A stretch of 62,961 bases of DNA from JANMDS01 sp031430575 (GTDB lineage: Bacteria > Pseudomonadota > Gammaproteobacteria > Burkholderiales > Casimicrobiaceae). The notes below the pieces were generated by a model. That model had not been told where the DNA came from and searched no databases. It worked only from the letters and a program-made list of their open reading frames with translations. A program made the translations under genes and the position numbers. Shown in pieces: positions 40,592 through 49,353 of this stretch (the first letter of the stretch is position 1; each line of letters begins with the position of its first letter). The stretch spans positions 1 through 62,961 of the forward strand of contig JANPBT010000020.1 in assembly GCA_031430575.1 (NCBI GenBank). The letters run 5' to 3'.

Positions 40592-43102
40592 TTAAGCCGC
40601 TTTTGCGCTAACGCGTTTTTTGACAGGCGCCTTTTTTGCACCTGGAACCTTGGGTTCGCGTGGAGCAAATTCAAATCCAATACCACCATCTGGCTTGCGG
40701 ATCAAAAATGCGGCAAACGGTCTTTTAGTTTTGTTGGAGATAAATTTTGGTAGCAGATCGGTCTTACCTTCAACCAGCAATTTTTCCATTTGCGTGCGCT
40801 CAATCGGCTGCTGCAAGATCAACTTACTGGTGCGGAATTCACACTGGCGCGGTTTAATCGCGCCGCGCTCACAAATGAATGCGGTATCGAGCTCAAACAC
40901 GCGAGATTGACATTTTGGGCAGGTTCCCACTGGCGTGTGCTGCGAGAAATCGATCGGTTCAGCATCTTCGCCTTCACCGTCTTTATTACCCCAATTGAAC
41001 TCAATTTCGAGGGCGTCGTTCAAAATCAAATCGGCGTTGAATGCGCGACCGAGCTTGCTGCGGAAGCCTTCAAGAGGGCCGACCCGCTTCTCGCGCATTA
41101 ACGTGCTCGCTTCGATCTCGCTCAATTGGCGCGATGCCAAAATTTTGAAGAAAGAAAATTCACATTTCGTGCACGCAAATTTTTTGTAATTTTCGCGAAT
41201 CTCGCCGCCGCATTTTGGGCACGGGGCGGTAAGCGTTTCAAAATTCCCAGGAACCGTATCGCTTTCGTGGCCTTTTGCCTGGCCCACGATATGGCGTGCC
41301 ATATCGGCCACGTCGGCCATAAACACATCACGTTTTAACTTGCCCTGCTCCATTTCGGCGAGGCGCGTTTCCCACTGCGCGGTCAGCTCGGCAGAAAACA
41401 GCTCTGGAATCCCGAGACCGCGCAATAGCGTGATGATCGAAAACGCTTTTGGTGTCGGGATCATTTCCCGATTTTCGCGATAAACGTAGCGCTCGTTAAT
41501 TAAACCTTCAATGATGGAGGCGCGCGTCGCGGGTGTGCCAAGCCCCTTTTCACGCATCGCTGCTTTGAGCTCTTCATCTTCGATCTGTTTACCGGCGGAT
41601 TCCATTGCCGAGAGCAGGGTTGCTTCGTTGTAGCGCGCAGGCGGTCGCGTTGCAGATTGTTTGGACTCAATCTGCGCCACAGGTACACGTTCATCCTTAA
41701 GCACCGGCGTTAGCGTGCCCGTCTCTTCGGTATCAGCTTCTTTGCCATAGACCGCGAGCCAGCCCGCATTGATGAGCACTTTGCCTTCAGTCTTAAAGGC
41801 TTCGCCCTCGACGCGGGTAATCCGCAACGTTTGTTGGAATTCGGCAGACGGGAAAAATACCGCCAAGAAACGCTTCATCACCAAATCGTATAACTTAGCT
41901 TCAAGCTCGTTAAGCGTTTTCGGTGAAATCGGCGTGGGGATGATCGCGAAGTGATCGGAGACTTTCGCGTTATCAAATACCCGCCGGTTCCCCGGTTTCA
42001 CCCACTTACTATTTAGAATTTTATGCGCGTGCACGCCATACGCGTGCGACTCTTCTTGCGCCTCTAAGGTCTTGCGTACGGTCGCGACGTAATCTTCAGG
42101 CAAGGCGCGGGAATCGGTCCGTGGGTACGTCAACGCCTTATGCTTTTCATAGAGCGACTGCGCGAGCGAAAGCGTTGTCCGCGCCGAAAAGCCAAAGCGT
42201 GAATTTGCCTCGCGTTGTAAGCTTGTTAAGTCGTAAAGCAGCGGTGACGCTTGTGTGGTTGGTTTCGATTCTTCTTCAACCGTGGCAATTTTCCCGGTGC
42301 ACTTCGCAACGATGGCATTGGCTTTTGCTTCGTCCCAAATTCTCTCAGCACGGGCGTGCTCATCGTCAGCTTTTTTAAAGCTTTCATCAAACCAGCGCCC
42401 TGGATACTCGCCGGCCTTCGCTTCGAAGGTGCCGAGCACTTCCCAGTACGTACGGGGTTTAAATGCCTTAATACGCTCTTCGCGCTCAACGATCATCGCT
42501 AGAGTCGGCGTTTGTACGCGACCAACTGTGGTGAGCTGGAAGCCACCCGATTTGGAATTAAACGCGGTCATAGATCGCGTGCCGTTGATGCCAACGAGCC
42601 AGTCGGCCTCGCTGCGACAGCGCGCGGCATCTGCCAATGGCAGCAAATCTTCGTCGGTGCGCAGCGCAGAAAAACCATCGCGAATCGCATTGGGCGTCAT
42701 CGATTGCAACCACAACCGCTGCACCGGCTTTGCTGATTTTGCGTGCTGCGCGATCAGCCGGAAGATGAGCTCGCCCTCGCGCCCGGCGTCGCAGGCATTA
42801 ATGAGCCCGGTAACGTCTTTGCGTTTAATCAGCTTAGTGAGTAGTTTTAAGCGATCGGCCGTCTTCTCAATTGGCTTGATCGCAAAATGGGTAGGGACGA
42901 CGGGAAGCTTAGCAAACGTCCACTTACCGCGTTTGACTTCCTCTTCCTCTGGCTCGCCGATCTCTAAAAGATGACCGACCGCGGAAGAAAGCACAAAATC
43001 ATCACTCTCAAAATAGTCATCAACTTTCTTAAAACCGCCGAGGGCTTTAGAGATGTCGGTTGCTACAGATGGCTTTTCAGCGATGATGAGCAGTTTGCTC
43101 AC
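40592..43102 (-). CDS. topB: DNA topoisomerase III (TopB)
   Basis: A type IA topoisomerase of 836 residues. The Toprim domain starts SKLLIIAEKPSVATDISKAL with DAGREGELIF; the catalytic tyrosine is in ALTYPRTDSRALP. C-terminal zinc motifs CPKCGGEIRENYKKFACTKC and CPKCQSRVFE follow, with a basic tail KKAPVKKRVSAKAA. I use GTG 43102, preceded by GAGG, because the family begins at this SKLLIIAEKPS. It relaxes DNA and resolves recombination or replication intermediates. A near-copy of the element (CTGCGCCACAG, 41672-41682) encodes VPVAQI. Confidence 0.93.
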   Translation of the reverse strand: MSKLLIIAEKPSVATDISKALGGFKKVDDYFESDDFVLSSAVGHLLEIGEPEEEEVKRGKWTFAKLPVVPTHFAIKPIEKTADRLKLLTKLIKRKDVTGLINACDAGREGELIFRLIAQHAKSAKPVQRLWLQSMTPNAIRDGFSALRTDEDLLPLADAARCRSEADWLVGINGTRSMTAFNSKSGGFQLTTVGRVQTPTLAMIVEREERIKAFKPRTYWEVLGTFEAKAGEYPGRWFDESFKKADDEHARAERIWDEAKANAIVAKCTGKIATVEEESKPTTQASPLLYDLTSLQREANSRFGFSARTTLSLAQSLYEKHKALTYPRTDSRALPEDYVATVRKTLEAQEESHAYGVHAHKILNSKWVKPGNRRVFDNAKVSDHFAIIPTPISPKTLNELEAKLYDLVMKRFLAVFFPSAEFQQTLRITRVEGEAFKTEGKVLINAGWLAVYGKEADTEETGTLTPVLKDERVPVAQIESKQSATRPPARYNEATLLSAMESAGKQIEDEELKAAMREKGLGTPATRASIIEGLINERYVYRENREMIPTPKAFSIITLLRGLGIPELFSAELTAQWETRLAEMEQGKLKRDVFMADVADMARHIVGQAKGHESDTVPGNFETLTAPCPKCGGEIRENYKKFACTKCEFSFFKILASRQLSEIEASTLMREKRVGPLEGFRSKLGRAFNADLILNDALEIEFNWGNKDGEGEDAEPIDFSQHTPVGTCPKCQSRVFELDTAFICERGAIKPRQCEFRTSKLILQQPIERTQMEKLLVEGKTDLLPKFISNKTKRPFAAFLIRKPDGGIGFEFAPREPKVPGAKKAPVKKRVSAKAA
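41668..41687 (+). repeat. Palindromic element near-copy in topB
   Basis: CTGCGCCACAG at 41672-41682, one mismatch, followed by GTACA; read as VPVAQI. Confidence 0.6.
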
Positions 43103-43215
43103 AGAGCCTCGCACGAGAGATGACTAGAAGGGCGGGAGTGTAACCCGAACCGAGTTTGGGTCGCCCTTACGCCAAAAAAGCGGCGATTTTTTTGCAAATA
43201 ACCCAAAATCGGGTC

Positions 43216-43235
43216 AATACCTGCGGCGCAGAATG
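43216..43235 (-). repeat. Palindromic element between dprA and topB
   Basis: Core at 43221-43231, full AATAC flank, 18 bases after the dprA stop. Confidence 0.85.
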
Positions 43236-43253
43236 GGCTCTTTTTCAGCGAAA

Positions 43254-44333
43254 CTAGCCTTTTCGCAGATACTTTCCACCTGGTATCGACTCAATAACGG
43301 CGTCTAACTCAAGCGAAAGCAGCTCGGCTGCAATGGAGGCTGGGCCCACTTTAAGCGCCGCGCAAATTTCGTCAACCGTAATCGGGTTGTAGCCCATCAC
43401 ATCGAGGATTTTGGAGCTCGGAATCAAAGGTGCCGTCGGCACCGCCAATGCTGCACGCGCCGCCCAATTCAGCTCGGAAAGCACGTCTAACACGCTTTCG
43501 GTCAGCTTCGCACCCTCTTTAATGAGCTTGTGGCAGCCTTTACTAAAAGGCGAGTGAATGGAGCCCGGTACGGCGAAAACTTCCCGTCCTTGCTCCGCCG
43601 CAAGCTTTGCGGTGATGAGCGAGCCCGAGCCAAGGCTCGCCTCGATCACGAGCACACCTTTTGCCAAGCCACTAATAATGCGATTGCGCCGCGGAAAATT
43701 AATCGGAATCGGCGGCGTGCCGAGCGGGTAATCGCTAATTAAGACGCCTTTTTCGGCGATCCGATGCGCTAAGTCAAGGTTGCGGGCGGGGTAGACCCGA
43801 TCAATGCCCGTACCGAGCACTGCAATCGTGCTTGCGGAGCCGTCAAGCGCACCTTCATGGGCGCTTGCATCGATGCCAAGCGCGAGGCCGCTTACGACTG
43901 TCAGCCCAGACTGCGCCACTTCCCGCGCAAATGCCCGTGCGGTGCTAGCCCCCTGCCCAGAGCAATTGCGCGAGCCAATGATTGCAAGCGATGGCTTATT
44001 GAGCAACTCCAACCGCCCTTTGGCGTAAATCACCGGCGGCGCATCGTTTGTATTCAACAACGCTTGGGGATACAAACTATCATCCCAAGTGACTAAATTA
44101 TTGCCCTCCACTTGCGCCCATGCGATCGCCTCAGCAAGCTGGGTCGGCTCGGGGCCTTTTGAAATCGCATCCACCATTCTCGGCGTTACCACCGCGCCTA
44201 ACGAGGGCTTACTAGCGGTAAAGACCGCTTCAATGGAACCAAAATAGGTCAGAAGCTTGTGGGCTGCGGTTGTACTTAAACCTGGCACAAGACTTAATCG
44301 CAACCAGGCTTCTATTCGAGCGTCTACTTGCAC
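43254..44333 (-). CDS. dprA: DNA-processing protein DprA
   Basis: A 359-residue protein that protects incoming single-stranded DNA and loads RecA during transformation. The Rossmann-like domain shows LAIIGSRNCSGQGASTARAF, VVSGLALGIDASAHEGAL, IAVLGTGIDRVYPARN and FPRRNRIISGLAKGVLVIEA. A SAM-like N-terminus and a winged-helix DML1-like C-terminus (PITVDEICAALKVGPASIAA) flank it. It lies between the LysM gene and topB as in many betaproteobacteria, here without smg. Presence of dprA makes natural competence plausible. Confidence 0.93.
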   Translation of the reverse strand: MQVDARIEAWLRLSLVPGLSTTAAHKLLTYFGSIEAVFTASKPSLGAVVTPRMVDAISKGPEPTQLAEAIAWAQVEGNNLVTWDDSLYPQALLNTNDAPPVIYAKGRLELLNKPSLAIIGSRNCSGQGASTARAFAREVAQSGLTVVSGLALGIDASAHEGALDGSASTIAVLGTGIDRVYPARNLDLAHRIAEKGVLISDYPLGTPPIPINFPRRNRIISGLAKGVLVIEASLGSGSLITAKLAAEQGREVFAVPGSIHSPFSKGCHKLIKEGAKLTESVLDVLSELNWAARAALAVPTAPLIPSSKILDVMGYNPITVDEICAALKVGPASIAAELLSLELDAVIESIPGGKYLRKG

Positions 44334-44402
44334 GTTTTTATGTCCTGACTTTTTTTAATGTGAACTCAAAATTTTTTTATGTACGGATTTGGTTCAAAAC
44401 CC

Positions 44403-45662
44403 TTAGGGGTTCTTCACCAAATCGCCAACACGTACCATCGAAGAGGACGAAACTACATAGCAATACGCGACCCGCTCAAACGTGCGGAACACAAAACCCA
44501 GCCCGATGCGCTCTTCAGGAATTTTGAGGAATTCTGGCTCTTGGCTGGGCGCCGGATCAACCATGCCAAAAGTAGAAAAAACACCCGGGCGCACGTACCG
44601 CACGTTCGGCACAAGCCGGGGTGGCCGTACGAACTGCAATACATGCCCGATCTCGAGCCCGTCAGCGCTACCGGAGGCAAGCGCAACCACTGCGCCGCGC
44701 CCTGCTTCCGCCAGCGGACCGTTAAGCTTGATCACCACCGATTCGATGGGCTTTTCAGGGGCGTGGGGAACATACGAGATGCGCTCTGGCACGGGCGCTA
44801 CGATCAGCCGATCTTTTGGAGAAATCTCTTCTTTTGACGAAACGATTTCAATCTTTGCAATATCGCCATATTGCAAGACTCGGGCATCTCCAAGATACAT
44901 CGCTTCATAGCCCAACAAGCCGATATCGGCTTCTTTTTTGCCGCCATACCAGTCGGAGCGCTGAAACCATTGCTTAAACGGATAGCGCGGATCACGCAGC
45001 TCGCCGGAAGCCCGATAGACGTGCCAATCGCGCGGCTGACCTTCTTTGATGCTCATTGCGTAGGCGACATCGCCGCGCGCGAGAATGACCCGTTTGTCGT
45101 CAGTCAACGTGATTTGAGGGTTGGCCTCTAACGCAGCTGCATCGATGACCAGCGGACGACTTAAAAATGGCTCTAGCTCAGCGGGTGGGATCGACGGCAC
45201 GGCATTGTCGCGCGCGATGGTGTTGTAGCGTAACGCGGGAGAAATTTTGACCAACGGACGCGGCCCGCTGTTGTAAGCGCTGCCATCTGCGGAGGTTGCG
45301 CTACCTTCAAAGTTCAGCCGTGGCTGACCATTTTCATCGTAACTCAGTACCAGCACTTGACCGGGGTAAATTAGGTGCGGATTTTTGATTTCAGTGCGAT
45401 TCATCCGCCAGAGATCAGGCCAACGCCACGGCGTCTTTAAATAGAGATTGGCGAGCGCCCAAAGCGTATCGCCGCTTTTAATCGTGTATCGACCGGGCGC
45501 GTCGGGCGAGAGCGCCGACGAGAGCGGGGACGCCATCGCCCGCGCCGCTGCGGCTGAAAGTGCGGGTGTGGGTGCGGTGGTCAGGACAGTTTGTGCAGCG
45601 CAAACGCCACCACTTAATGCCAATGCCGTGCATAACCACTTTACTAACGAGATTTTGTGCAT
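44403..45662 (-). CDS. LysM-domain exported protein
   Basis: A 419-residue exported protein. MHKISLVKWLCTALALSGG is the signal peptide (ATG 45662; an ATG seven codons upstream is in frame), followed by a LysM domain YTIKSGDTLWALANLYLKTP with NPHLIYPGQVLVL. The long C-terminal part (ARGDVAYAM, WHVYRASGELRDP, GDARVLQYGDIAKIEIVS) is conserved in betaproteobacterial genes beside dprA. It probably binds peptidoglycan in the periplasm; its precise role is unknown. The stop overlaps a short dyad AACCCCTAAGGGTT. Confidence 0.85.
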   Translation of the reverse strand: MHKISLVKWLCTALALSGGVCAAQTVLTTAPTPALSAAAARAMASPLSSALSPDAPGRYTIKSGDTLWALANLYLKTPWRWPDLWRMNRTEIKNPHLIYPGQVLVLSYDENGQPRLNFEGSATSADGSAYNSGPRPLVKISPALRYNTIARDNAVPSIPPAELEPFLSRPLVIDAAALEANPQITLTDDKRVILARGDVAYAMSIKEGQPRDWHVYRASGELRDPRYPFKQWFQRSDWYGGKKEADIGLLGYEAMYLGDARVLQYGDIAKIEIVSSKEEISPKDRLIVAPVPERISYVPHAPEKPIESVVIKLNGPLAEAGRGAVVALASGSADGLEIGHVLQFVRPPRLVPNVRYVRPGVFSTFGMVDPAPSQEPEFLKIPEERIGLGFVFRTFERVAYCYVVSSSSMVRVGDLVKNP

Positions 45663-45683
45663 AACGAGCGGTCGCCTAGACAT

Positions 45684-45703
45684 AAAACCTGCGGCGTAAA
45701 TAT
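45684..45703 (-). repeat. Palindromic element, two-mismatch copy
   Basis: CTGCGGCGTAA at 45689-45699, two changes at the end of the core; AAAAC precedes. It lies just upstream of the LysM gene. Confidence 0.5.
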
Positions 45704-45749
45704 TCGATAAACATATTCTGCCGCGTTTTACCTATATTAGGCAAGCGAT

Positions 45750-46607
45750 TTAGGTGTTTTTTGCGCTGTGTTGCGCCGCTTTGAGGGCGTTCGACAACAA
45801 CATTGCGATTGTCATAACGCCAACGCCGCCGGGTACGGGCGTAATCCATCCGGCTGTTTTGGACGCAGCTGCGAAATCAACATCACCGCAAAGCGTGCCG
45901 TCAGCCATCCGGTTGATGCCAACATCAAGCACGACTGCGCCTGGCTTGAGCCAATCGCCCTGCACAAATTTCGCTCGCCCGATCGCAGCGACGACAATAT
46001 CTGCCTGACCGACGAGCGAGGGCAGATTGACGGTCTGGGAATGGGCGATGGTCACGGTAGCGCTTGCGTTGGTTAAAAGCATTGCGATGGGTTTGCCAAC
46101 CAAAATGCTGCGGCCAATCACAATCGCATTTTTTCCGCGCGGATCGCACCCAATTTCGGCCAAAAGCCGCATGCAGCCTAGCGGTGTGCACGGGACATGC
46201 ATCGGCTCGCCAAGTGTCAACGCCCCGGCATTAACTCGCGTCAGCCCATCCACATCCTTTTCTGGGTTGATCGTATCAATAATTGCGTTGGTGTCGAGAT
46301 GCTTGGGCAACGGCAGTTGCACCAAGATCCCGTGTACGCTTGGATCGGCGTTCAGCTTCGAGACCACGGCTTCCAGCTCGGTCTGAGACGTTGTTGCTGC
46401 AAGTTCGATATGGGTTGATTTGATGCCGACTTTTTCGCATGCAGCCACTTTATTGCGTACGTAAACCTTCGAAGCAGGATCGCTGCCCACAATCACCACC
46501 GCCAAACCGGGCGTGATGCCGTGCACCGCGAGCGCCGCGATGCCCTGCGCAACTTCTAACTTGACCTTTTCAGCGATCAGTTTGCCTTCAATACGGTGTG
46601 CGGTCAT
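45750..46607 (-). CDS. folD: Methylenetetrahydrofolate dehydrogenase/cyclohydrolase (FolD)
   Basis: A 285-residue bifunctional enzyme of one-carbon metabolism. GLAVVIVGSDPASKVYVRNK contains the catalytic tyrosine/lysine region, GILVQLPLPKHLD and PEKDVDGLTRVNAG follow, and the NADP site is VIGRSILVGKPIAMLL. It ends with TPVPGGVGVMTIAMLL. Its start overlaps the stop of the 5-formyltetrahydrofolate cyclo-ligase gene by four bases, linking two folate enzymes. Confidence 0.95.
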   Translation of the reverse strand: MTAHRIEGKLIAEKVKLEVAQGIAALAVHGITPGLAVVIVGSDPASKVYVRNKVAACEKVGIKSTHIELAATTSQTELEAVVSKLNADPSVHGILVQLPLPKHLDTNAIIDTINPEKDVDGLTRVNAGALTLGEPMHVPCTPLGCMRLLAEIGCDPRGKNAIVIGRSILVGKPIAMLLTNASATVTIAHSQTVNLPSLVGQADIVVAAIGRAKFVQGDWLKPGAVVLDVGINRMADGTLCGDVDFAAASKTAGWITPVPGGVGVMTIAMLLSNALKAAQHSAKNT

Positions 46608-47437
46608 TTCGTTTGGGTTTCGGTTGAAATATCGGTTTCGGCAGCGGATTCCATTGAAATTTCACCCTCTAGGGGCGAAATCTGCGCCGCAGGGTTTGCA
46701 CCTAGCGCGCCAGGAGGCACGACCGGCGGTGCAAATTCGAGCATTTCTGCGTCACCAAATACCGCGATTTCAGTCACCACCGCATGCATCGTGACGTCAT
46801 GGTCTGCAATGGGCAGGCTTTGCGCGAGCTGCACATCAAAACCAACGCCAATCCACGTTGCGTCTTTGCGCAAGCGCGTCAGCAGCCGATCATAGTAGCC
46901 ACCGCCTTGGCCTAAGCGTCCCAATGTCGCCGTGAACGCCACACCCGGCACCAGCACCAAATCGATATCTTTTGGCTCGATTGGGATCGCCCGGGTCACG
47001 TCTGGCGTACGCACCGGCTGGTCTTTCGCTTCAATTAAAGCATCGACATGACGGACAACCCAAAGCGTCATCACGCCCGGGGTTTTCGTCATCCGCGGCA
47101 GCGCAATTTTTTTGCCCGCGCGGGTCAACGGCGCAATCAAATCATCGAGGTTGACTTCGTGCGGCGCCGCGGCATAGATCAGAATCGTTTTCGCGCGGGC
47201 AAACGCTTTTGACGCCACCAGCTTGGCAAGGATCGCTTTATTGGCTTTTTTGCGCACATCAGGCGCAAGTGCGCGCCGCGCCATGCGAAAGGCGATTCGC
47301 GCATCGGTTTTCGCCTGCGCATCAGCATCAATGGCCGTTTCGGCCACGGATTCAATCGCGCCCGGCGGCGGCGCAGCGGCGTCTGCAAATTCAGGTGTCG
47401 GGAGGGTTTCGGTTTGGGATTCAACAGCATCATTCAT
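46604..47437 (-). CDS. fthC: 5-formyltetrahydrofolate cyclo-ligase with extended termini
   Basis: The core (residues about 40-230) has ARIAFRMARRALAPDVRKK, ILIYAAAPHEVNLDDLI, DLVLVPGVAFTATLGRLGQG and GGYYDRLL, the ATP/formyl-THF site. The family usually has about 190 residues; here there are about 40 extra N-terminal residues rich in Ala/Pro/Glu and a C-terminal tail of about 50 after VTEIAVFGDAEM. A palindromic element writes NPAAQIS within that tail. I start at ATG 47437; a GTG 18 codons upstream has a better ribosome site. It is coupled to folD. Confidence 0.87.
   Translation of the reverse strand: MNDAVESQTETLPTPEFADAAAPPPGAIESVAETAIDADAQAKTDARIAFRMARRALAPDVRKKANKAILAKLVASKAFARAKTILIYAAAPHEVNLDDLIAPLTRAGKKIALPRMTKTPGVMTLWVVRHVDALIEAKDQPVRTPDVTRAIPIEPKDIDLVLVPGVAFTATLGRLGQGGGYYDRLLTRLRKDATWIGVGFDVQLAQSLPIADHDVTMHAVVTEIAVFGDAEMLEFAPPVVPPGALGANPAAQISPLEGEISMESAAETDISTETQTK
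46678..46697 (+). repeat. Palindromic element in the fthC C-terminal tail
   Basis: Core at 46682-46692, AAAT flank kept, GGGTT after; read as NPAAQIS. Confidence 0.78.
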
Positions 47438-47534
47438 AGCTAAGATTTTGTCATGCCGCGAAAAACGCAACTGAGCGCCTACGTTTGCCACTTACTCCGC
47501 TATGATTAAGGGCTTCGTAGCATGCAACCACCCC

Positions 47535-47590
47535 AATACCTGCGGCGCAGATTGAGCCCAAAAATGGCTTAAATCTGCGCCGCAGGTATT
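47535..47590. repeat. Inverted pair of palindromic elements, perfect 19-bp stem
   Basis: Reverse core 47540-47550 and forward core 47575-47585; arms 47535-47553 and 47572-47590 with an 18-base loop. It lies in the divergent region between fthC and mmsA, so it cannot be a simple 3' terminator of either gene; it sits in the mmsA leader. Confidence 0.85.
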
Positions 47591-47612
47591 TAAAAAATTA
47601 CCGGAACGCACC

Positions 47613-49130
47613 ATGAACCTCTCCCCCCAGGCCATCGGCCACTTTGTCAACGGTCAATTGGTTGCAGGAGCAAGCGGTCGCAGCCAAGATGTGTTTAACC
47701 CCGCCTCAGGCGCGATCACCGGGCGCACGGCGCTGGCGAGCGCTGCCGAAGTCAATGCCGCAGTCGCCGTCGCCCAGGCCGCATTCCCTGCTTGGAGCGA
47801 AACCCCGCCCATCCGCCGCGCACGGGTCATGTTTAAATTTTTGGAGCTGCTCAATCTCCACCGCGATCATTTGGCCAAGCTCATCACCGCTGAGCACGGC
47901 AAAGTCTTCACCGATGCCCAAGGCGAAGTCACCCGCGGCATCGACGTTGTCGAATTCGCCTGCGGCATTCCGCAATTGCTCAAAGGCGATTTCACCGATC
48001 AAGTCTCCACCGGCATCGATAACTGGACGCTGCGCCAGCCGCTGGGCGTGGTCGCGGGAATCACGCCTTTTAACTTTCCGGTCATGGTGCCAATGTGGAT
48101 GTTCCCGGTTGCGCTCGCGTGCGGCAATAGTTTCATCTTGAAACCGAGCCCGACCGATCCGTCCGCTTCGCTTTTCTACGCTGATCTCCTGAAAAAAGCA
48201 GGCTTGCCCGACGGCGTGTTTAATGTCGTGCAAGGCGACAAAGAAGCGGTCGATGCGCTGTTGGCGCACCCCGATGTGAAAGCAGTTTCGTTCGTCGGCT
48301 CAACACCGATTGCCAATTACATTTACGAAACCGGCGCCCGCAACGGCAAACGCATTCAGGCGCTCGGTGGAGCAAAAAATCATATGGTCGTCATGCCCGA
48401 TGCTGACATCGAGCAAACCGTCGATGCGCTTATCGGCTCGGCTTATGGCTCAGCAGGCGAGCGCTGCATGGCAATTTCGGTCGCGGTGTTTGTAGGTGAT
48501 GTGGCTGATAAAGTCATGCCACTGCTCGCCCAACGCACCCGCGAATTGAAAGTACTCGACGGCATGAATCTCGCCTCTGAAATGGGCCCAATCGTCACCG
48601 CTGCCGCCCATGCACGCATCACTGGCATGATCGCGCAAGGCGTGGCCGAAGGCGCATCCTTAGTGGTTGATGGTCGTGGCTTTGATGGCGCAAATGCGGG
48701 CGAAAACTGCGCCGCAGGTTTCTGGATGGGCGGCACGCTTTTTGATCACGTTACGCCAAAAATGAAAATTTATACCGACGAAATTTTTGGCCCTGTGCTC
48801 TGCTGCGTGCGCGTGAAATCCTTCGGCGATGCCATCGATTTGATTAACGCCCATGAATTTGGCAATGGTGTTTCCTGCTTCACCCGCGATGGCAACGTCG
48901 CACGGGAGTTTTCCCGGCGTATCCAAGTTGGCATGGTCGGCATCAACGTCCCCATTCCGGTACCGATGGCCTGGCACGGCTTCGGCGGCTGGAAGCGCTC
49001 ACTCTTTGGCGATATGCACGCCTACGGAGAAGAGGGTGTGCGCTTTTACACCAAGCAAAAATCGATCATGCAACGCTGGCCTGAAAGTATCGGTAAAGGG
49101 GCGGAATTTGTAATGCCAACCGCGAAGTAA
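47613..49130 (+). CDS. mmsA: Methylmalonate-semialdehyde dehydrogenase, CoA-acylating (MmsA)
   Basis: A 505-residue aldehyde dehydrogenase that converts methylmalonate or malonate semialdehyde plus CoA and NAD to propionyl- or acetyl-CoA. VGFVGS-like NAD loop reads VSFVGSTPIANYIYE; the catalytic cysteine is in GSAGERCMAIS. ITPFNFPVMVPMWMFP and KRSLFGDMHAYGEEGVRFYT are MmsA hallmarks. A palindromic element encodes ENCAAGFW just before the conserved GGTLFDHVTP block, where the family usually has a short aromatic/glycine turn. No mmsB is adjacent. Confidence 0.93.
   Translation: MNLSPQAIGHFVNGQLVAGASGRSQDVFNPASGAITGRTALASAAEVNAAVAVAQAAFPAWSETPPIRRARVMFKFLELLNLHRDHLAKLITAEHGKVFTDAQGEVTRGIDVVEFACGIPQLLKGDFTDQVSTGIDNWTLRQPLGVVAGITPFNFPVMVPMWMFPVALACGNSFILKPSPTDPSASLFYADLLKKAGLPDGVFNVVQGDKEAVDALLAHPDVKAVSFVGSTPIANYIYETGARNGKRIQALGGAKNHMVVMPDADIEQTVDALIGSAYGSAGERCMAISVAVFVGDVADKVMPLLAQRTRELKVLDGMNLASEMGPIVTAAAHARITGMIAQGVAEGASLVVDGRGFDGANAGENCAAGFWMGGTLFDHVTPKMKIYTDEIFGPVLCCVRVKSFGDAIDLINAHEFGNGVSCFTRDGNVAREFSRRIQVGMVGINVPIPVPMAWHGFGGWKRSLFGDMHAYGEEGVRFYTKQKSIMQRWPESIGKGAEFVMPTAK
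48703..48722 (+). repeat. Palindromic element inside mmsA
   Basis: Core at 48707-48717, read as NCAAGF, the only exact copy used in this frame. Confidence 0.78.
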
Positions 49131-49144
49131 TTTGCAACACAAAA

Positions 49145-49188
49145 AAATCTACGCAGCAGATACAAATCAGTACCTGCGGCGCAGATTT
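49145..49188. repeat. Partly decayed inverted pair of palindromic elements
   Basis: Left arm carries CTACGCAGCAG (49149-49159, two mismatches), right arm an exact reverse core (49174-49184). The loop CAAATCAG is identical to that of the intact pair at 50537-50580, so the two are copies of one 44-base unit. It follows the mmsA stop by 15 bases. Confidence 0.75.
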
Positions 49189-49353
49189 TTTGTATTAATC
49201 GCAAAACCGGACGCTACAGGAGCAGCAGATCGCACCGCCGCTTTTCACGCCTCTTTAAATGTGATTGACTCCACGATCACGCGTTTGGTCGCGCCACAAT
49301 TGATTCGTACAAACGTCGCCGCTAAAAAGCGTAAATCATTTCTTCTACCGAAA

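Noticed and set aside
44397..44414. Dyad AACCCCTAAGGGTT at the LysM gene stop as a terminator
   Set aside because: The stem is only five pairs and overlaps the stop codon; the following T-rich stretch is interrupted.
49132..49353. Long N-terminal extension of the exported hydrolase
   Set aside because: It would place the signal peptide about 80 residues inside the protein and includes repeat-coded YLRRRF; probably untranslated.
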